From positions 1 to 61,048 of the forward strand of contig JANXYO010000047.1 of the NCBI GenBank assembly GCA_025356015.1: DNA of 61,048 bases, given 5' to 3'. Under the pieces are notes generated by a model that saw nothing but the letters and a program-made list of their open reading frames with translations, made no database searches and was not told where the DNA came from. How positions within the stretch are numbered: position 1 is the first letter of the stretch; each line of letters begins with the position of its first letter. This stretch comes from Spirochaetaceae bacterium (GTDB lineage Bacteria; Spirochaetota; Spirochaetia; Treponematales; Rectinemataceae). Made by a program: the position numbers and the translations under genes. Shown piece by piece: positions 1 to 8,791 of the stretch.

Positions 1-596
1 AGCTTGTCGCGGGGCACGTCCTGGACCTTGAGGGTGATGGTCCAGCGCATCACCCCGCCGACCTTGGCTTCGGCCGTGGCGAGGCCGACGATATCTCCGC
101 CTGCGGCGAAGACGGCTCCCGCCACCTTCGCAACCGTCCCCTTCTGTCCCGAGGTCGTGGCATAGACGCGCACCCCGTGGCGGCGCTCCCCGAGGAGCTC
201 GGCGAAGGCCGTGAAAATATCGGTCTCGGTGATGATGCCCACGAGCTCATGGCCGCGCATCACGGGAAGCCCGCCGATCTTCTTCTCGGCCATCATGTGG
301 GCCGCCTGTTCGACCGGGGTGTCCTCGGTTATGGTGACAAGGGTCTTGGACATGACCATCTCCACGGTCAGCTTCGAAAGCAGGGAGTGGATTTCCCAGA
401 CGTTGAGCGACGTCGATGGCGAGGGCGAGGCGTAAAGGAGGTCCTTGTCTGAGACGATCCCCACCAGGCGCTTCTTGGGGTCGAGGACCGGCAGGCGCCT
501 CACCTTCTTCTCGCGCATGAGCGCGAGGGCGTCGGGGACGGAAACCTCGGGCCCGATCGTGACGGGATCCATCGTCATCTGCTCTCTTACCAGCAT
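1..596 (-). CDS. CBS-pair plus ACT-domain protein (AcuB-like), 3' end cut by window
   Basis: The frame stays open to the window edge, so about 198 codons are present and the C-terminus is missing. Two CBS domains come first, roughly residues 7-57 (VTIGPEVSVPDALALM) and 79-135 (LVTITEDTPVEQAAHMM). An ACT-like segment starts near residue 143 (RVYATTSGQKGTVAKVAG). This CBS-CBS-ACT order is that of AcuB-type proteins, cytoplasmic sensors that bind adenine nucleotides and possibly an amino acid; the ligand cannot be read here. The ATG at 596 is preceded by GGAGG at good spacing. The gene lies 112 bp downstream of the tolC-like gene on the same strand and probably has its own promoter. Confidence 0.85.
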   Translation of the reverse strand, partial: MLVREQMTMDPVTIGPEVSVPDALALMREKKVRRLPVLDPKKRLVGIVSDKDLLYASPSPSTSLNVWEIHSLLSKLTVEMVMSKTLVTITEDTPVEQAAHMMAEKKIGGLPVMRGHELVGIITETDIFTAFAELLGERRHGVRVYATTSGQKGTVAKVAGAVFAAGGDIVGLATAEAKVGGVMRWTITLKVQDVPRDK

Positions 597-630
597 TGCA
601 TGCCTCCTTCGTATGATTGTCCGCCCTTTT

Positions 631-636
631 AATATA
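631..636 (-). promoter_or_regulatory. candidate -10 box of the CBS-ACT gene
   Basis: On the minus strand TATATT lies about 35 nt before the start codon in a short AT-rich patch. No good -35 hexamer is visible: the sequence upstream is a run of G and C (GGGGGACCCCCGGGGG) that could fold and may instead end tolC transcription. Confidence 0.35.
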
Positions 637-708
637 ACTCCCCCGGGGGTCCCCCAGCCAGACTAAAGTTGTCCGGAATCGGCCTCGCGGGGGCTTTGGG
701 CGTGGCTC

Positions 709-2121
709 CTAGAGGGTTTCCATGGCGGCGGCCCTCGCGAGGTCGGCCCGGGCTATCTCGAGGTCGATGGCCTTGCTCTCGACTGCGAGACCGGCCCGGA
801 GGGTGGCGATCTCTGCCTGGAGGACGTCGGAATTTTTGGCGAGGCCGTTGTCGTACTTCTGCCTGGTGACGCGGAGGCTCTCCTCGGCCTGGCCGACGAG
901 GCCATGGGTGAGCTCGAGCGAGGTCTGGGAGCGTTTCAGGGCCAGGACGCAGCGCCTGACGTCCAGGGCTATGCCGTTGCGGGCCCTCGCGATGTCGGCA
1001 CGGGCCTTCTCGAGGTCGGCCTCGGCCGCCTTGCCCCTTTCGATGGCGCCGGGCATGCCCCCCAGCTCGTACCTGAGCCTGATTCCCGCCGACCAGGTGA
1101 GGTTGAACTTGTCGACCGGGGGGAAGAGCCTTGGGTCGGGATCGGCGTAGCTGATCGAGCCGTTCAGGACGACCGTGGGGAACTGGTCGGCGCGCGAGGC
1201 CGCAAGGGCGTGGTTCGCGGCGCCCAGGGCTGCCACGGCCCCACGGGACTCGGGCCTGTTGGCCAGGGCTGTCTCCACCAGGGCGGCCTCGTCGATCGGG
1301 CCCGAGAGGCCCGATGCCGGGAGAGGCGCCTCGCCGGGCTTTGACACGAGGTCGTAGCCAAGCTCGCCAAGCGTGGAAGCAGAGGCGTTCCTGTCCCCGA
1401 TTAGGGTGGACAGCTGGAGGAGGGAAAGCTCGAGCATGGACTTGGCATCGTCGAGGGCCAGGGTCGTCTGGTCGAAGCGGGCATCCTCGGCGAGGCTGTC
1501 AGCAGTCGTCGCCATGCCCTGCTCGACCAGGTTCCTCACATCCTCGCGGGTGAGCTTCTCGAGCTCGAGGTTCCGTTCGAGAACCGCCACGTTCGCCGAG
1601 GCGCGCACCGACTCCCAGTACGAGCGCCTGATCTCGAAGGCGAGGGCTCTCCGGCTCAGCTCGGCGGCGGCCTCCTTGCCGAGGACCTGGAGCTTGGAGA
1701 TCTGGATGGCCTCGCGGACGCGGAAGCCGGCGAAGACGGGGTACTGGAGATCGACCCGGACGTCCCTGGAATCGGTGGGGCCTCCGGTGAAGGCGCCCAG
1801 AAGATAGTTCACAGTCTTGTTGACGGTGGCGTCCGGCGTATTCACGGGCGTGACCCCAGGCTCCTGCGAGAGCATCGTGTAGCCAGTGGACAGGGCGACC
1901 GAGGGCAGCATCCTGTCAGCGGCGTCCTTGGCCTTCGCGCGGGCCGAGGCGAGGTCCCAGGCGGCCCCCTTCACGCCAGGGTCGCTGCCTAGCCCCGCGG
2001 CGACGGCGGCCTCGACGGACAGGGGCCTCACCGACTGGGCGGCCAAGCCAATGGGAAGGAGCAGGGCGGCCAGCGCGATGAGCGAAACCGGCATAAGTCG
2101 GGGTGCGGCGCGAGCGCTCAT
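709..2121 (-). CDS. TolC-family outer-membrane efflux channel
   Basis: A 470-residue protein with an N-terminal signal peptide (hydrophobic about residues 12-26, then AAQSVRPLS). The rest is Ala/Leu/Arg-rich helical sequence in two similar halves, as in outer-membrane efflux proteins; length is normal for the family. It would form the trimeric exit duct for the pump encoded upstream. Its ATG overlaps the stop of the preceding adaptor gene in an ATGA junction, so the two are translationally coupled. It is the last gene of the MarR-MFS-adaptor-adaptor-TolC operon. Confidence 0.9.
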   Translation of the reverse strand: MSARAAPRLMPVSLIALAALLLPIGLAAQSVRPLSVEAAVAAGLGSDPGVKGAAWDLASARAKAKDAADRMLPSVALSTGYTMLSQEPGVTPVNTPDATVNKTVNYLLGAFTGGPTDSRDVRVDLQYPVFAGFRVREAIQISKLQVLGKEAAAELSRRALAFEIRRSYWESVRASANVAVLERNLELEKLTREDVRNLVEQGMATTADSLAEDARFDQTTLALDDAKSMLELSLLQLSTLIGDRNASASTLGELGYDLVSKPGEAPLPASGLSGPIDEAALVETALANRPESRGAVAALGAANHALAASRADQFPTVVLNGSISYADPDPRLFPPVDKFNLTWSAGIRLRYELGGMPGAIERGKAAEADLEKARADIARARNGIALDVRRCVLALKRSQTSLELTHGLVGQAEESLRVTRQKYDNGLAKNSDVLQAEIATLRAGLAVESKAIDLEIARADLARAAAMETL

Positions 2122-3248
2122 TGCACCACCTTCTGGCCGTCCACGAGGGAGCTGACATTGGAAATCGCGATGGCGTCGCCCGCCGATATCCCCGACAGGA
2201 CCTGTACCTCGGTGCCGTCGCTGGCACCGATGCTCACCATGAGCTTCCTCGCGACCCCGCCCGACACGGCGTAGACGAAGGCCTTTCCGTTGTCTCGCTC
2301 GACGGCGGAGAGGGGGACGATGAGGCCCTGCTTCTCCGAGAGGGCCACGGAGGCGACTGCAGTCATGCCTGCGAGGAGCCTGCCGTCGTTCTTTATGCTT
2401 ATGGCGACGGGGAAGTACTGGCCGGTTGCCGCGGCGATCGGCCCCAGCTGGATGATGGTGCCCTGGTACTCGCGCCCGCCCATGCCATCGACCTTGATCT
2501 TGACCTTGTCGCCCGTGGCGAGGTGGAAGACATCGGTCTGGGGGACGTTGCCCTGGAGCTTCAGGTTCGCCGTGTCGGCTATGGTCATGATGGCCGTCGA
2601 GGTCGAGGTGAGCTCTCCTGGGTTGAGGGTCCTCGAGACGACGGTGCCGGCTATCGGGCTCGTTATGGTGCTGTTGGATATCTGGACCCGTATCAGGTTG
2701 GCCTGGGCCTCGGCCTGGGCAAGGCCCGAGCCCCCGACTGTCTGGTACTGGCGGTTGGCGTTGTCGAAGGCGGCCTTGGCAAGGTCGAGCTTGGTCTGGG
2801 CGTCGTCGGCCGCGCTCTGGGTCACCGACTTCGAGTCGAGGAGGGCCTTGGTCCTGTCGTAGTTCTTCTGGGCCATATCGAGGTTGAGCCGCGCGCTCTC
2901 GATGCCGACCTTGGCCTGGGCTGCCTGGTCGCGAACGCTCTGGACCGAGGCCTCAGAGACCTGGAGCTGGGCGTAGAGCTCCTTCGCGTCGATCTGGACC
3001 AGGAGCTGGCCCTCGCCCACCCTGTCGCCGACGTCGGCGGTCACCTTCGTCGCGAGGCCGGAGAGCTTGGGGAAGATGGTCACGGTCCTGTTTGGAACGA
3101 GGACACCCGACATCTCGACCTTGTCGGCGATCCTGCCCACCCTGGGCGTGACCGTCTTGACGGAGACACCGTCGGCCTGCTTGGACGCGCAGGAGGCGAG
3201 GCCCAGGAGCGAAGCGAGGACCACATAAATGATTGATCTCTTTGCCAT
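2118..3248 (-). CDS. RND-type periplasmic adaptor (membrane-fusion) lipoprotein
   Basis: A 376-residue protein with a lipobox ending in LASC (Cys20), so it is probably anchored by lipid in the inner membrane. It has the usual adaptor order: lipoyl half-domain (DVGDRVGEGQLLVQID), a long alpha-hairpin (about residues 90-190, Ala/Gln-rich), second lipoyl half (ITSPIAGTVVSRTLNPG), beta-barrel and membrane-proximal domain. It would bridge pump and TolC. Odd context: no RND pump is present; the only pump in the operon is an MFS protein, which already has an EmrA-like adaptor. It lies 15 bp after that gene and overlaps tolC by 4 bp. Confidence 0.88.
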   Translation of the reverse strand: MAKRSIIYVVLASLLGLASCASKQADGVSVKTVTPRVGRIADKVEMSGVLVPNRTVTIFPKLSGLATKVTADVGDRVGEGQLLVQIDAKELYAQLQVSEASVQSVRDQAAQAKVGIESARLNLDMAQKNYDRTKALLDSKSVTQSAADDAQTKLDLAKAAFDNANRQYQTVGGSGLAQAEAQANLIRVQISNSTITSPIAGTVVSRTLNPGELTSTSTAIMTIADTANLKLQGNVPQTDVFHLATGDKVKIKVDGMGGREYQGTIIQLGPIAAATGQYFPVAISIKNDGRLLAGMTAVASVALSEKQGLIVPLSAVERDNGKAFVYAVSGGVARKLMVSIGASDGTEVQVLSGISAGDAIAISNVSSLVDGQKVVQ

Positions 3249-3263
3249 GTTGCGGATAACTCC

Positions 3264-3959
3264 CTAGTTCAGATGGATGCGGACGGTCGCGTTCATGCCG
3301 ATCATGAGCCGCGAGTCGCCTGCGTCGAGGATGGCGATCTTGATAGGGATCACCTGGATGACTTTCGTGTAGTTGCCGCCCCCGCCCTGCGAGGGAAGGA
3401 GGGAGAAGGTCGAGGCTGTCGCGCGGCCGATCGAATCGACCCTGCCGCGGAAGCGCTTGCCGGGGAAGGCGTCGACGGCTATGTCGACATTCTGCCCGGC
3501 CTTCACCCGCGCGATCTGGCCCTCCTTGATGTTCGCGCTGATGTACAGGCCGTCGGTGTCGGCGATGACGGCGAGGGACATGCCCGGGCCGGCCATCTGG
3601 CCCACCACGGCCGTCGAGAGGATCACCTGGCCGTCGAGGGGAGCCTTTAGGGCCGCCTTCTCGGCGAAGACGCCGGCGACGGCGCCCATCGTCTGGGCAT
3701 TGACCGTGCCCGACGAGAGGGCCGAGCCGAGGTCCTGGCGCCCGAGCAGGGCGCCCTTGGCGACGCGGTCGCCCTCCTTCACGTTCCACTCGATGAGCTT
3801 GCCCGGTATCTCGGGGATGACGGCGACGACGTTCGAGGCGATCCGCGCGTCGTCGGTCTTCGCGAACCTCCAGCCTTCGTAGCCGTAGTAGGCCACGATG
3901 AGGGCCACGCCAACGACTGCCACGGCGAGCACTGCGATGATCACGTTCTTCTTGGGCAT
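3264..3959 (-). CDS. short HlyD/EmrA-like adaptor protein
   Basis: A 231-residue protein with one N-terminal transmembrane helix (about residues 5-25) followed by YGYEGWRFAKTDDARI, the typical opening of EmrA/HlyD adaptors that serve MFS DHA2 pumps. A biotinyl-lipoyl-like segment (GKLIEWNVKEGDRVAKG) and a beta-barrel region (LYISANIKEGQIARVKAG) follow. The long coiled-coil hairpin of classical EmrA is absent: only about 30 residues separate the lipoyl halves, so it may rely on the second adaptor next door to reach TolC. It lies 39 bp downstream of the MFS gene. Confidence 0.85.
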   Translation of the reverse strand: MPKKNVIIAVLAVAVVGVALIVAYYGYEGWRFAKTDDARIASNVVAVIPEIPGKLIEWNVKEGDRVAKGALLGRQDLGSALSSGTVNAQTMGAVAGVFAEKAALKAPLDGQVILSTAVVGQMAGPGMSLAVIADTDGLYISANIKEGQIARVKAGQNVDIAVDAFPGKRFRGRVDSIGRATASTFSLLPSQGGGGNYTKVIQVIPIKIAILDAGDSRLMIGMNATVRIHLN

Positions 3960-3998
3960 ATGGTTGCACTCCCTGTTGCTTGTATCCGAGTCAAGGGA

Positions 3999-5675
3999 TC
4001 ATTCTGCCGCGATGGCCGTGGACCTCATGCCGCCGGCGCCCTCGGCCGCCGCCTTGCGCTTGTTCTTGAGGAAGAGGGCGGGCACGAGGGCGAGGAGGGT
4101 GAAGAGGCCAGCGACGATGAAGACGTCGTCTATCGCGTTCACGAAGGAGGCCTTGGCTACCAGGCCGGAGAGGTAGGCGGCCGCGAGGCCCTTGCCCCTG
4201 GCGCCGCCTCCCGCTAGGCCGCCCAGCTTCGCGACCGAGTCGGCGACGACGGGATTTGAGAGGGTGAGGCTCCAGGCGAGCCTCGAGCCATGGAAGGCCT
4301 GCCTGGCTGTGAGGATCGAGGTGAGGACGGCGAGGCCGAAGGAACCCGCCACGCTCCTTATGATGTTTGAGATCGACGAGGCCCGGCCTATGAGCTCGTT
4401 GGGGATGTCGATGAGGGAGGCGGTCTGGGCGGGCATCATGGCAAAGGCCATGACGGCGCCGCGAAAGATGATCCACATCGTGATCGTGCCCGTCGCCGTC
4501 GCGAGGTTGAGGTTCGAGAAGTTGAGGGTGAGGACAGACAGCATGAGGAGGCCTGAGATGACAAGGGCCTTGGCCCCTATCTTGTCGAAGAGCTTGCCTG
4601 TGATGGGCATCATGACGGCCGTCACCAGGGCTCCCGGCATCATGAGGAGCCCTGTCTCCATCGCCCCTATGCCCCTGATGCTCTGCAGGAAGAGGGGGAT
4701 GTAGAAGAGGCCGGCATAGAGCCCGACCGTGGTGACGACGGTCGTGAGGTTGGCCGCGGTGAAGGAGGCGTACCTGAAGACCCGCAGGTCGAGGAGGGGG
4801 TTGTCGATCGTCGTCTCGATGTAGATGAAGAGGACCAGGGAGACCGCGGAGGCGAAGAAGAGGAGGACAATGGGCTCCGAGGTCCAGCCCCAGTCAGTGC
4901 CCTTGCTCAGGGCCAACAGGAGGGTGAAGAGCATGGTGGCAGAGGTCGCGGCTCCGGCGAAGTCCAGCTTGCCCGGGTGGGCCGACTTGAACTCAGGCAG
5001 GGTCATGATGGCCAAGAGGACGCCAATGACGCCGATGGGCAGGTTGATCGTGAAGATCCAGCGCCAGTTGACGTACTCGACAAGGTAGCCGCCGAGAGTG
5101 GGACCCAAGGCCGGCGCGACAAGGAGGGCGATGCCGAAGATGCCCATCGCCCCGCCCATCTTGTCGCGGGGGACCATGCGGTAGATCATCGCCATGATGG
5201 TCGGCATGATCATCCCGCCGCCGACGGCCTGGAGGACGCGGGCCACTATGAGGGAGTTTATGTCCCAGGCCAGGCCGCAGAGCAGGGAGCCCAGGACGAA
5301 GATGATCAGAGAGCCGATGTACAGGTTCTTGATGCCGAATCGGTCCCCCATCCAGCCCGAGAAGGGCACGATGCAGCCCGAGGCGAGGAGGTAGATCGTC
5401 GAGATCCACTGCACCGTGTTCGTGCTCGCGTTGAACACACTCATGATGGTGGGCACGGCCACATTGACGATGCTCGAGTCGAGGATGGCCATGAAGGCGC
5501 CGATGAGGGCGACGAGGACCGGCCCCATCCAGTGCTTCATGGTCCCGCCAAGGGCGGGATGGCCCTCGTCGCCACCGGCCCCTCTGGAGCCTCCTGCGGG
5601 ACTGCCAGGGACGGGTTTCCCAGACAGGGCCACGGGGCCGGGGCCCGTATTGGTCACGGGATCATCCGGATTCAT
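3999..5675 (-). CDS. MFS multidrug transporter, DHA2 (EmrB/QacA) family, 14 TM
   Basis: About 558 residues. After a Pro/Gly-rich cytoplasmic tail of some 45 residues come 14 hydrophobic segments. Family marks are DSSIVNVAVPTIM in TM1, the loop motif GWMGDRFGIKN, and APALGPTLGGYLVEY (antiporter motif C). It should export drugs or toxic organics with proton uptake. The ATG at 5675 overlaps the marR stop (ATGA) and has GAGGAGG upstream; a longer in-frame extension to 5705 lies inside marR and is not needed. It is the pump of the efflux operon. Confidence 0.92.
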   Translation of the reverse strand: MNPDDPVTNTGPGPVALSGKPVPGSPAGGSRGAGGDEGHPALGGTMKHWMGPVLVALIGAFMAILDSSIVNVAVPTIMSVFNASTNTVQWISTIYLLASGCIVPFSGWMGDRFGIKNLYIGSLIIFVLGSLLCGLAWDINSLIVARVLQAVGGGMIMPTIMAMIYRMVPRDKMGGAMGIFGIALLVAPALGPTLGGYLVEYVNWRWIFTINLPIGVIGVLLAIMTLPEFKSAHPGKLDFAGAATSATMLFTLLLALSKGTDWGWTSEPIVLLFFASAVSLVLFIYIETTIDNPLLDLRVFRYASFTAANLTTVVTTVGLYAGLFYIPLFLQSIRGIGAMETGLLMMPGALVTAVMMPITGKLFDKIGAKALVISGLLMLSVLTLNFSNLNLATATGTITMWIIFRGAVMAFAMMPAQTASLIDIPNELIGRASSISNIIRSVAGSFGLAVLTSILTARQAFHGSRLAWSLTLSNPVVADSVAKLGGLAGGGARGKGLAAAYLSGLVAKASFVNAIDDVFIVAGLFTLLALVPALFLKNKRKAAAEGAGGMRSTAIAAE

Positions 5676-6109
5676 CGTTGCGCCTCCTCTTCCCGGTCGA
5701 GGCATCCAAGCACGACCGTGAGGTCCTTAAAAAGCCGCTCGAGGAGCTCGGGCGGGAGCTTCTGCAGCACCAGGGCGAGGTCTTTCGAGCCCTCCTGCAT
5801 TGTGTTCGTGATGAAACCTTGGAGCTTGGGCGTGCCGTGAAGGATCACCGCCCTTCGATCCTCGGGATCGTCGCTCCGGTCGAGCCATCCCCCGGCCACG
5901 AGCCTGTCGAGGATGCCCGTGAGGGTGCTCGGAGGCAGCCCAAGCTCCGCGGAGAGCTCGGTGACGCGAGAGAAACCGCACTTGTGGACCTGCCAGAGCA
6001 CGATCATCTCGGTCTTGGAGATCCCCTTGCCCTTGGCGATGGGTCCTATCGTCTTCATCAGCTTGCGGTATATGCCGCTCAGAAGATCGATCAGCTCTAT
6101 CTCGTTCAT
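5672..6109 (-). CDS. MarR-family transcriptional regulator
   Basis: A 145-residue winged-helix protein of normal MarR length. The recognition region reads KTEMIVLWQVHKCGFSRVTE then ELGLPPSTLTGILDRLVAGG, and the wing is LDRSDDPEDRRAVIL, a near-perfect MarR wing. It is first in the efflux operon and likely represses it until a pump substrate binds. The ATG at 6109 is chosen because MNEIELIDLLSGIYRK matches the family N-terminus; the upstream in-frame extension would run into the promoter. The Shine-Dalgarno sequence (AGGAC) is weak. Confidence 0.9.
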   Translation of the reverse strand: MNEIELIDLLSGIYRKLMKTIGPIAKGKGISKTEMIVLWQVHKCGFSRVTELSAELGLPPSTLTGILDRLVAGGWLDRSDDPEDRRAVILHGTPKLQGFITNTMQEGSKDLALVLQKLPPELLERLFKDLTVVLGCLDREEEAQR

Positions 6110-6154
6110 AATCGTCCTATTCGTATCCGTATTGTTCGTTTCCGTAGTATGTCG

Positions 6155-6184
6155 AATATACCGCGGATAGTGACAGAGGGTCAA
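6155..6184 (-). promoter_or_regulatory. promoter of the marR-efflux operon
   Basis: On the minus strand TTGACC (6184-6179) is followed after 18 bp by TATATT (6160-6155), about 45 nt before the marR start. Just downstream, near-repeats (CGTATCCGTATT and CGTTTCCGTAGT as read on the plus strand) would suit a MarR operator. Function is inferred from sequence only. Confidence 0.55.
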
Positions 6185-6277
6185 GCCGAAGCGTTCCACT
6201 CAGCATAAACGACGATCCAGGGATGGATATCGTCTAGGGGGAGGAGGAATTGACTTAACTAGCTCTCAGAATTGAAC

Positions 6278-8791
6278 TTAAGAGCTCTGGCTAGACCTGC
6301 TTGGAGCGAAGGCGAGGGCAAGGAGGTAGAGACCGGCAGCGCAAGCGAGGACTACGGTATAGCCGAATGACACCGAAAGGAGCCTCGCCAGAAGAGTCCC
6401 TGTGACCGACAGGGCCCCGTTTATGCCCCAGGCCCAGGGCACAAGGCCTGGACGCGTGACGGCGAGGGCGGAGAGGCCGGTGGGGAAGGGAACGCCAAGG
6501 AAGAAGGCCGCAGGGGCGATCATAAGGACAGCCAGGCCGATCTTGGCGATCAGGGAGAGGCCCAGCAGAGCGGTGACGATGGGGGAGAGGCCGAAAACAT
6601 AGAAGCCGCAGGCGGCGCAGATCCCCGCGGCCGCGATGCCGATGACGCCCCGGCTCGGGAGCCTCAGGCCACCGCTCCAGAGGCTTCCCAGGCCGGAAAG
6701 GACGAGCATGACGGTGATCACGACGGCGTTCGAATAGATCGGGTCCACCAGGAAGAATGTCAGCCTCTGGATCAGGAACATCTCGATCATCATGTAGCCG
6801 AGGCCCAGACAGGCGAAGTAGACGATGACCGAGAAGCTCCCTCTGTGCCCCGCGAAAAGCTCCTTCCTGCGCCCCAAGAGGGGGACAAGCACGATGAGGA
6901 GGCCGAAGACAAGTGAGAAGCCGAAGGTGGCCACCAGGAGGACGTAGCCCCATTCCTCGGATAGGTCGCGGATATTCTGGACAATCGAGGTGAAGGTCGA
7001 GGGCTTCACGTAGGCCGTGTAGTAGGGCCTGTCGTCGGTCGCGGGCTCGATGTAGAAGGGATAGCCCTTGTAGAGCTGTGAAGACTGGCCGCGGAGGAGG
7101 GCGCTCACTGTGTGGTAGTACAGGTCCTCCTGCCTGAGCTCGCCTGAGTCTCCTGCCCCGCCCGTGACCGATTCGCTGTAGCCTTTGAGGACCTCGTCGA
7201 GGGAGGCCTCGGGCGCCGCCATCCCGGGATAGTAGCAGACGGTGAAAGACATCCGCGCGCAGAAGGCGCGAAGCTCGGCGATCTCCAGGTCGCTGAAAGG
7301 CCGATTGCACACGAGGACTGTCGCGGTGGATAGCAGCTGGTCGAACACGAAGATCCTGCGCCCCGGCCCGGCCACGCCCTCGCCGGCGAGGGCCTCGACC
7401 ACGGTGGCGAGGAGCTTGGGCACGTTGCGCGGCAGTGCCAGCCTGTTCCAGACGGTGACCGACAGGATGCCCGAGTCGGCAAGCCTGGAGAGGTAGGCCT
7501 TGATGCCCTCGACGGTGTAGAGGAAGTTCTCGGTCACCGCGTAGCCGCCCGTCTGCGACAGGCCTATAGAGTCGACGAGGCCGATCTCCGCGAGGTCGAA
7601 CTTCTCATCAGAGCTTGCCGCGAAGGCCCTCGGCTCGGTGTTCACTGTCACGATGCGCGGATCGCGCAGGAGCCTCCCCGTATAGGACAGCAGGAAGGGG
7701 TCGTCGCGGAGCATGCCGATGAGCGCGGGGTCGGGCTCGACCACGGTGACCTTGGAGGCACCGTGGCGCAGCGCCTCGTAGGCACCGATGCCCCCGCCGA
7801 GGCGAAGGAGGAGGACCTTCGGCTCGTGAAGGAGGAGGTAGGGGGCGGACATGGGCAGGTAGTCGAAGTAGCCCGCCTCCTTGGGCTCCAGCCTCCGCAT
7901 GACACCGATGGGGCCGTCCCCGTCGACATACAGGCCGAGGAAGGCGTCGGTCGGCATCGTGGCGAGGGCCGAGCTCGCATTGTCGCTGAGGCCCGGCGCG
8001 ATGTGGAAGTAGGAGGAGCGGTAGACGTTGAGCTCGCCGGTGGGCCCGAAGCTGTGGTAGACCCTCGATGCGTCGGGGAAGTCGCGGGCATAGCTGATCG
8101 GCTTGAACTCGGACACGCGTATCTGGCCCTTCCACTCCAGGGCGAAAAGCGACATGCCGAGGAGGAGGGCCGCCGCCGCCAGCTTCCAGAAGGACAGGGC
8201 AAGCCTTCCCTCCTTCGAGGAATAACCGATGTAGGTGAGGAAGGAGGCCGCCGCGGAGAGGACGACGATGGGACCAAGGAGGCGCCCCGGGGGGAGGAGG
8301 AAGAGGAGGCCGAGGATGAGGAAGCCTCCAAGCCCCGAGCCGACCATGTTCCAGAAGTACAGGCCGTGGATCCGCGAACGGAACGCTATGAAGGCCGAGC
8401 CGATGAAGAGGGCTCCGACAAAGAAGGGCAGGGCGTAGAGGGCGTAGTAGGCGGCGATCCAGAGGTACTGCCTCGAGTCGATGAGCATCATCACGGGGTT
8501 GAAGGGCACCCTCTGGGCAAGGACGTGGGCGAGGACCATGGAGGGCCCCACGAGGGAGGCGCTTACCGCAAGCCAGCGGTCGGGCCGGGCCATGATCCGC
8601 TTCTCAAGGAGGGTGATGATCGTCCCCGCGAGGCCGTAGCCGAGGAGGGCGATGCTGATCACCATGCTCCCGAAGTTCGACCAGGACCCGACCGCGAAGA
8701 TCCTCATGACCGCGAGCTCGTAGGCCACGAGGGCGATGCAGAGGAAGAAGAGCGCCGCGATCCTTAGAGTTGAGAGCCTAGCCGCCATCAT
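6278..8791 (-). CDS. polytopic membrane protein with spermidine-synthase-like SAM domain
   Basis: About 837 residues. An N-terminal block of roughly six TM helices (residues 1-200) is followed by a soluble methyltransferase/spermidine-synthase fold containing the SAM loop LLLRLGGGIGAYEALRHG and the acidic strand VTVVEPDP, then a C-terminal block of roughly seven TM helices. This layout is seen in bacterial spermidine-synthase-related membrane proteins of unknown substrate; whether it makes a polyamine or methylates something is not readable. The ATG at 8791 overlaps the stop of the upstream methyltransferase (ATGA). A longer open frame running on to 9922 is only the shadow of that gene. Confidence 0.82.
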   Translation of the reverse strand: MMAARLSTLRIAALFFLCIALVAYELAVMRIFAVGSWSNFGSMVISIALLGYGLAGTIITLLEKRIMARPDRWLAVSASLVGPSMVLAHVLAQRVPFNPVMMLIDSRQYLWIAAYYALYALPFFVGALFIGSAFIAFRSRIHGLYFWNMVGSGLGGFLILGLLFLLPPGRLLGPIVVLSAAASFLTYIGYSSKEGRLALSFWKLAAAALLLGMSLFALEWKGQIRVSEFKPISYARDFPDASRVYHSFGPTGELNVYRSSYFHIAPGLSDNASSALATMPTDAFLGLYVDGDGPIGVMRRLEPKEAGYFDYLPMSAPYLLLHEPKVLLLRLGGGIGAYEALRHGASKVTVVEPDPALIGMLRDDPFLLSYTGRLLRDPRIVTVNTEPRAFAASSDEKFDLAEIGLVDSIGLSQTGGYAVTENFLYTVEGIKAYLSRLADSGILSVTVWNRLALPRNVPKLLATVVEALAGEGVAGPGRRIFVFDQLLSTATVLVCNRPFSDLEIAELRAFCARMSFTVCYYPGMAAPEASLDEVLKGYSESVTGGAGDSGELRQEDLYYHTVSALLRGQSSQLYKGYPFYIEPATDDRPYYTAYVKPSTFTSIVQNIRDLSEEWGYVLLVATFGFSLVFGLLIVLVPLLGRRKELFAGHRGSFSVIVYFACLGLGYMMIEMFLIQRLTFFLVDPIYSNAVVITVMLVLSGLGSLWSGGLRLPSRGVIGIAAAGICAACGFYVFGLSPIVTALLGLSLIAKIGLAVLMIAPAAFFLGVPFPTGLSALAVTRPGLVPWAWGINGALSVTGTLLARLLSVSFGYTVVLACAAGLYLLALAFAPSRSSQSS

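Noticed and set aside
2103-3236. Long plus-strand frame opposite the adaptor gene
   Set aside because: Antisense frame typical of GC-rich codon use; Asp/Gly/Leu-rich without motifs, while the minus strand has a full adaptor protein.
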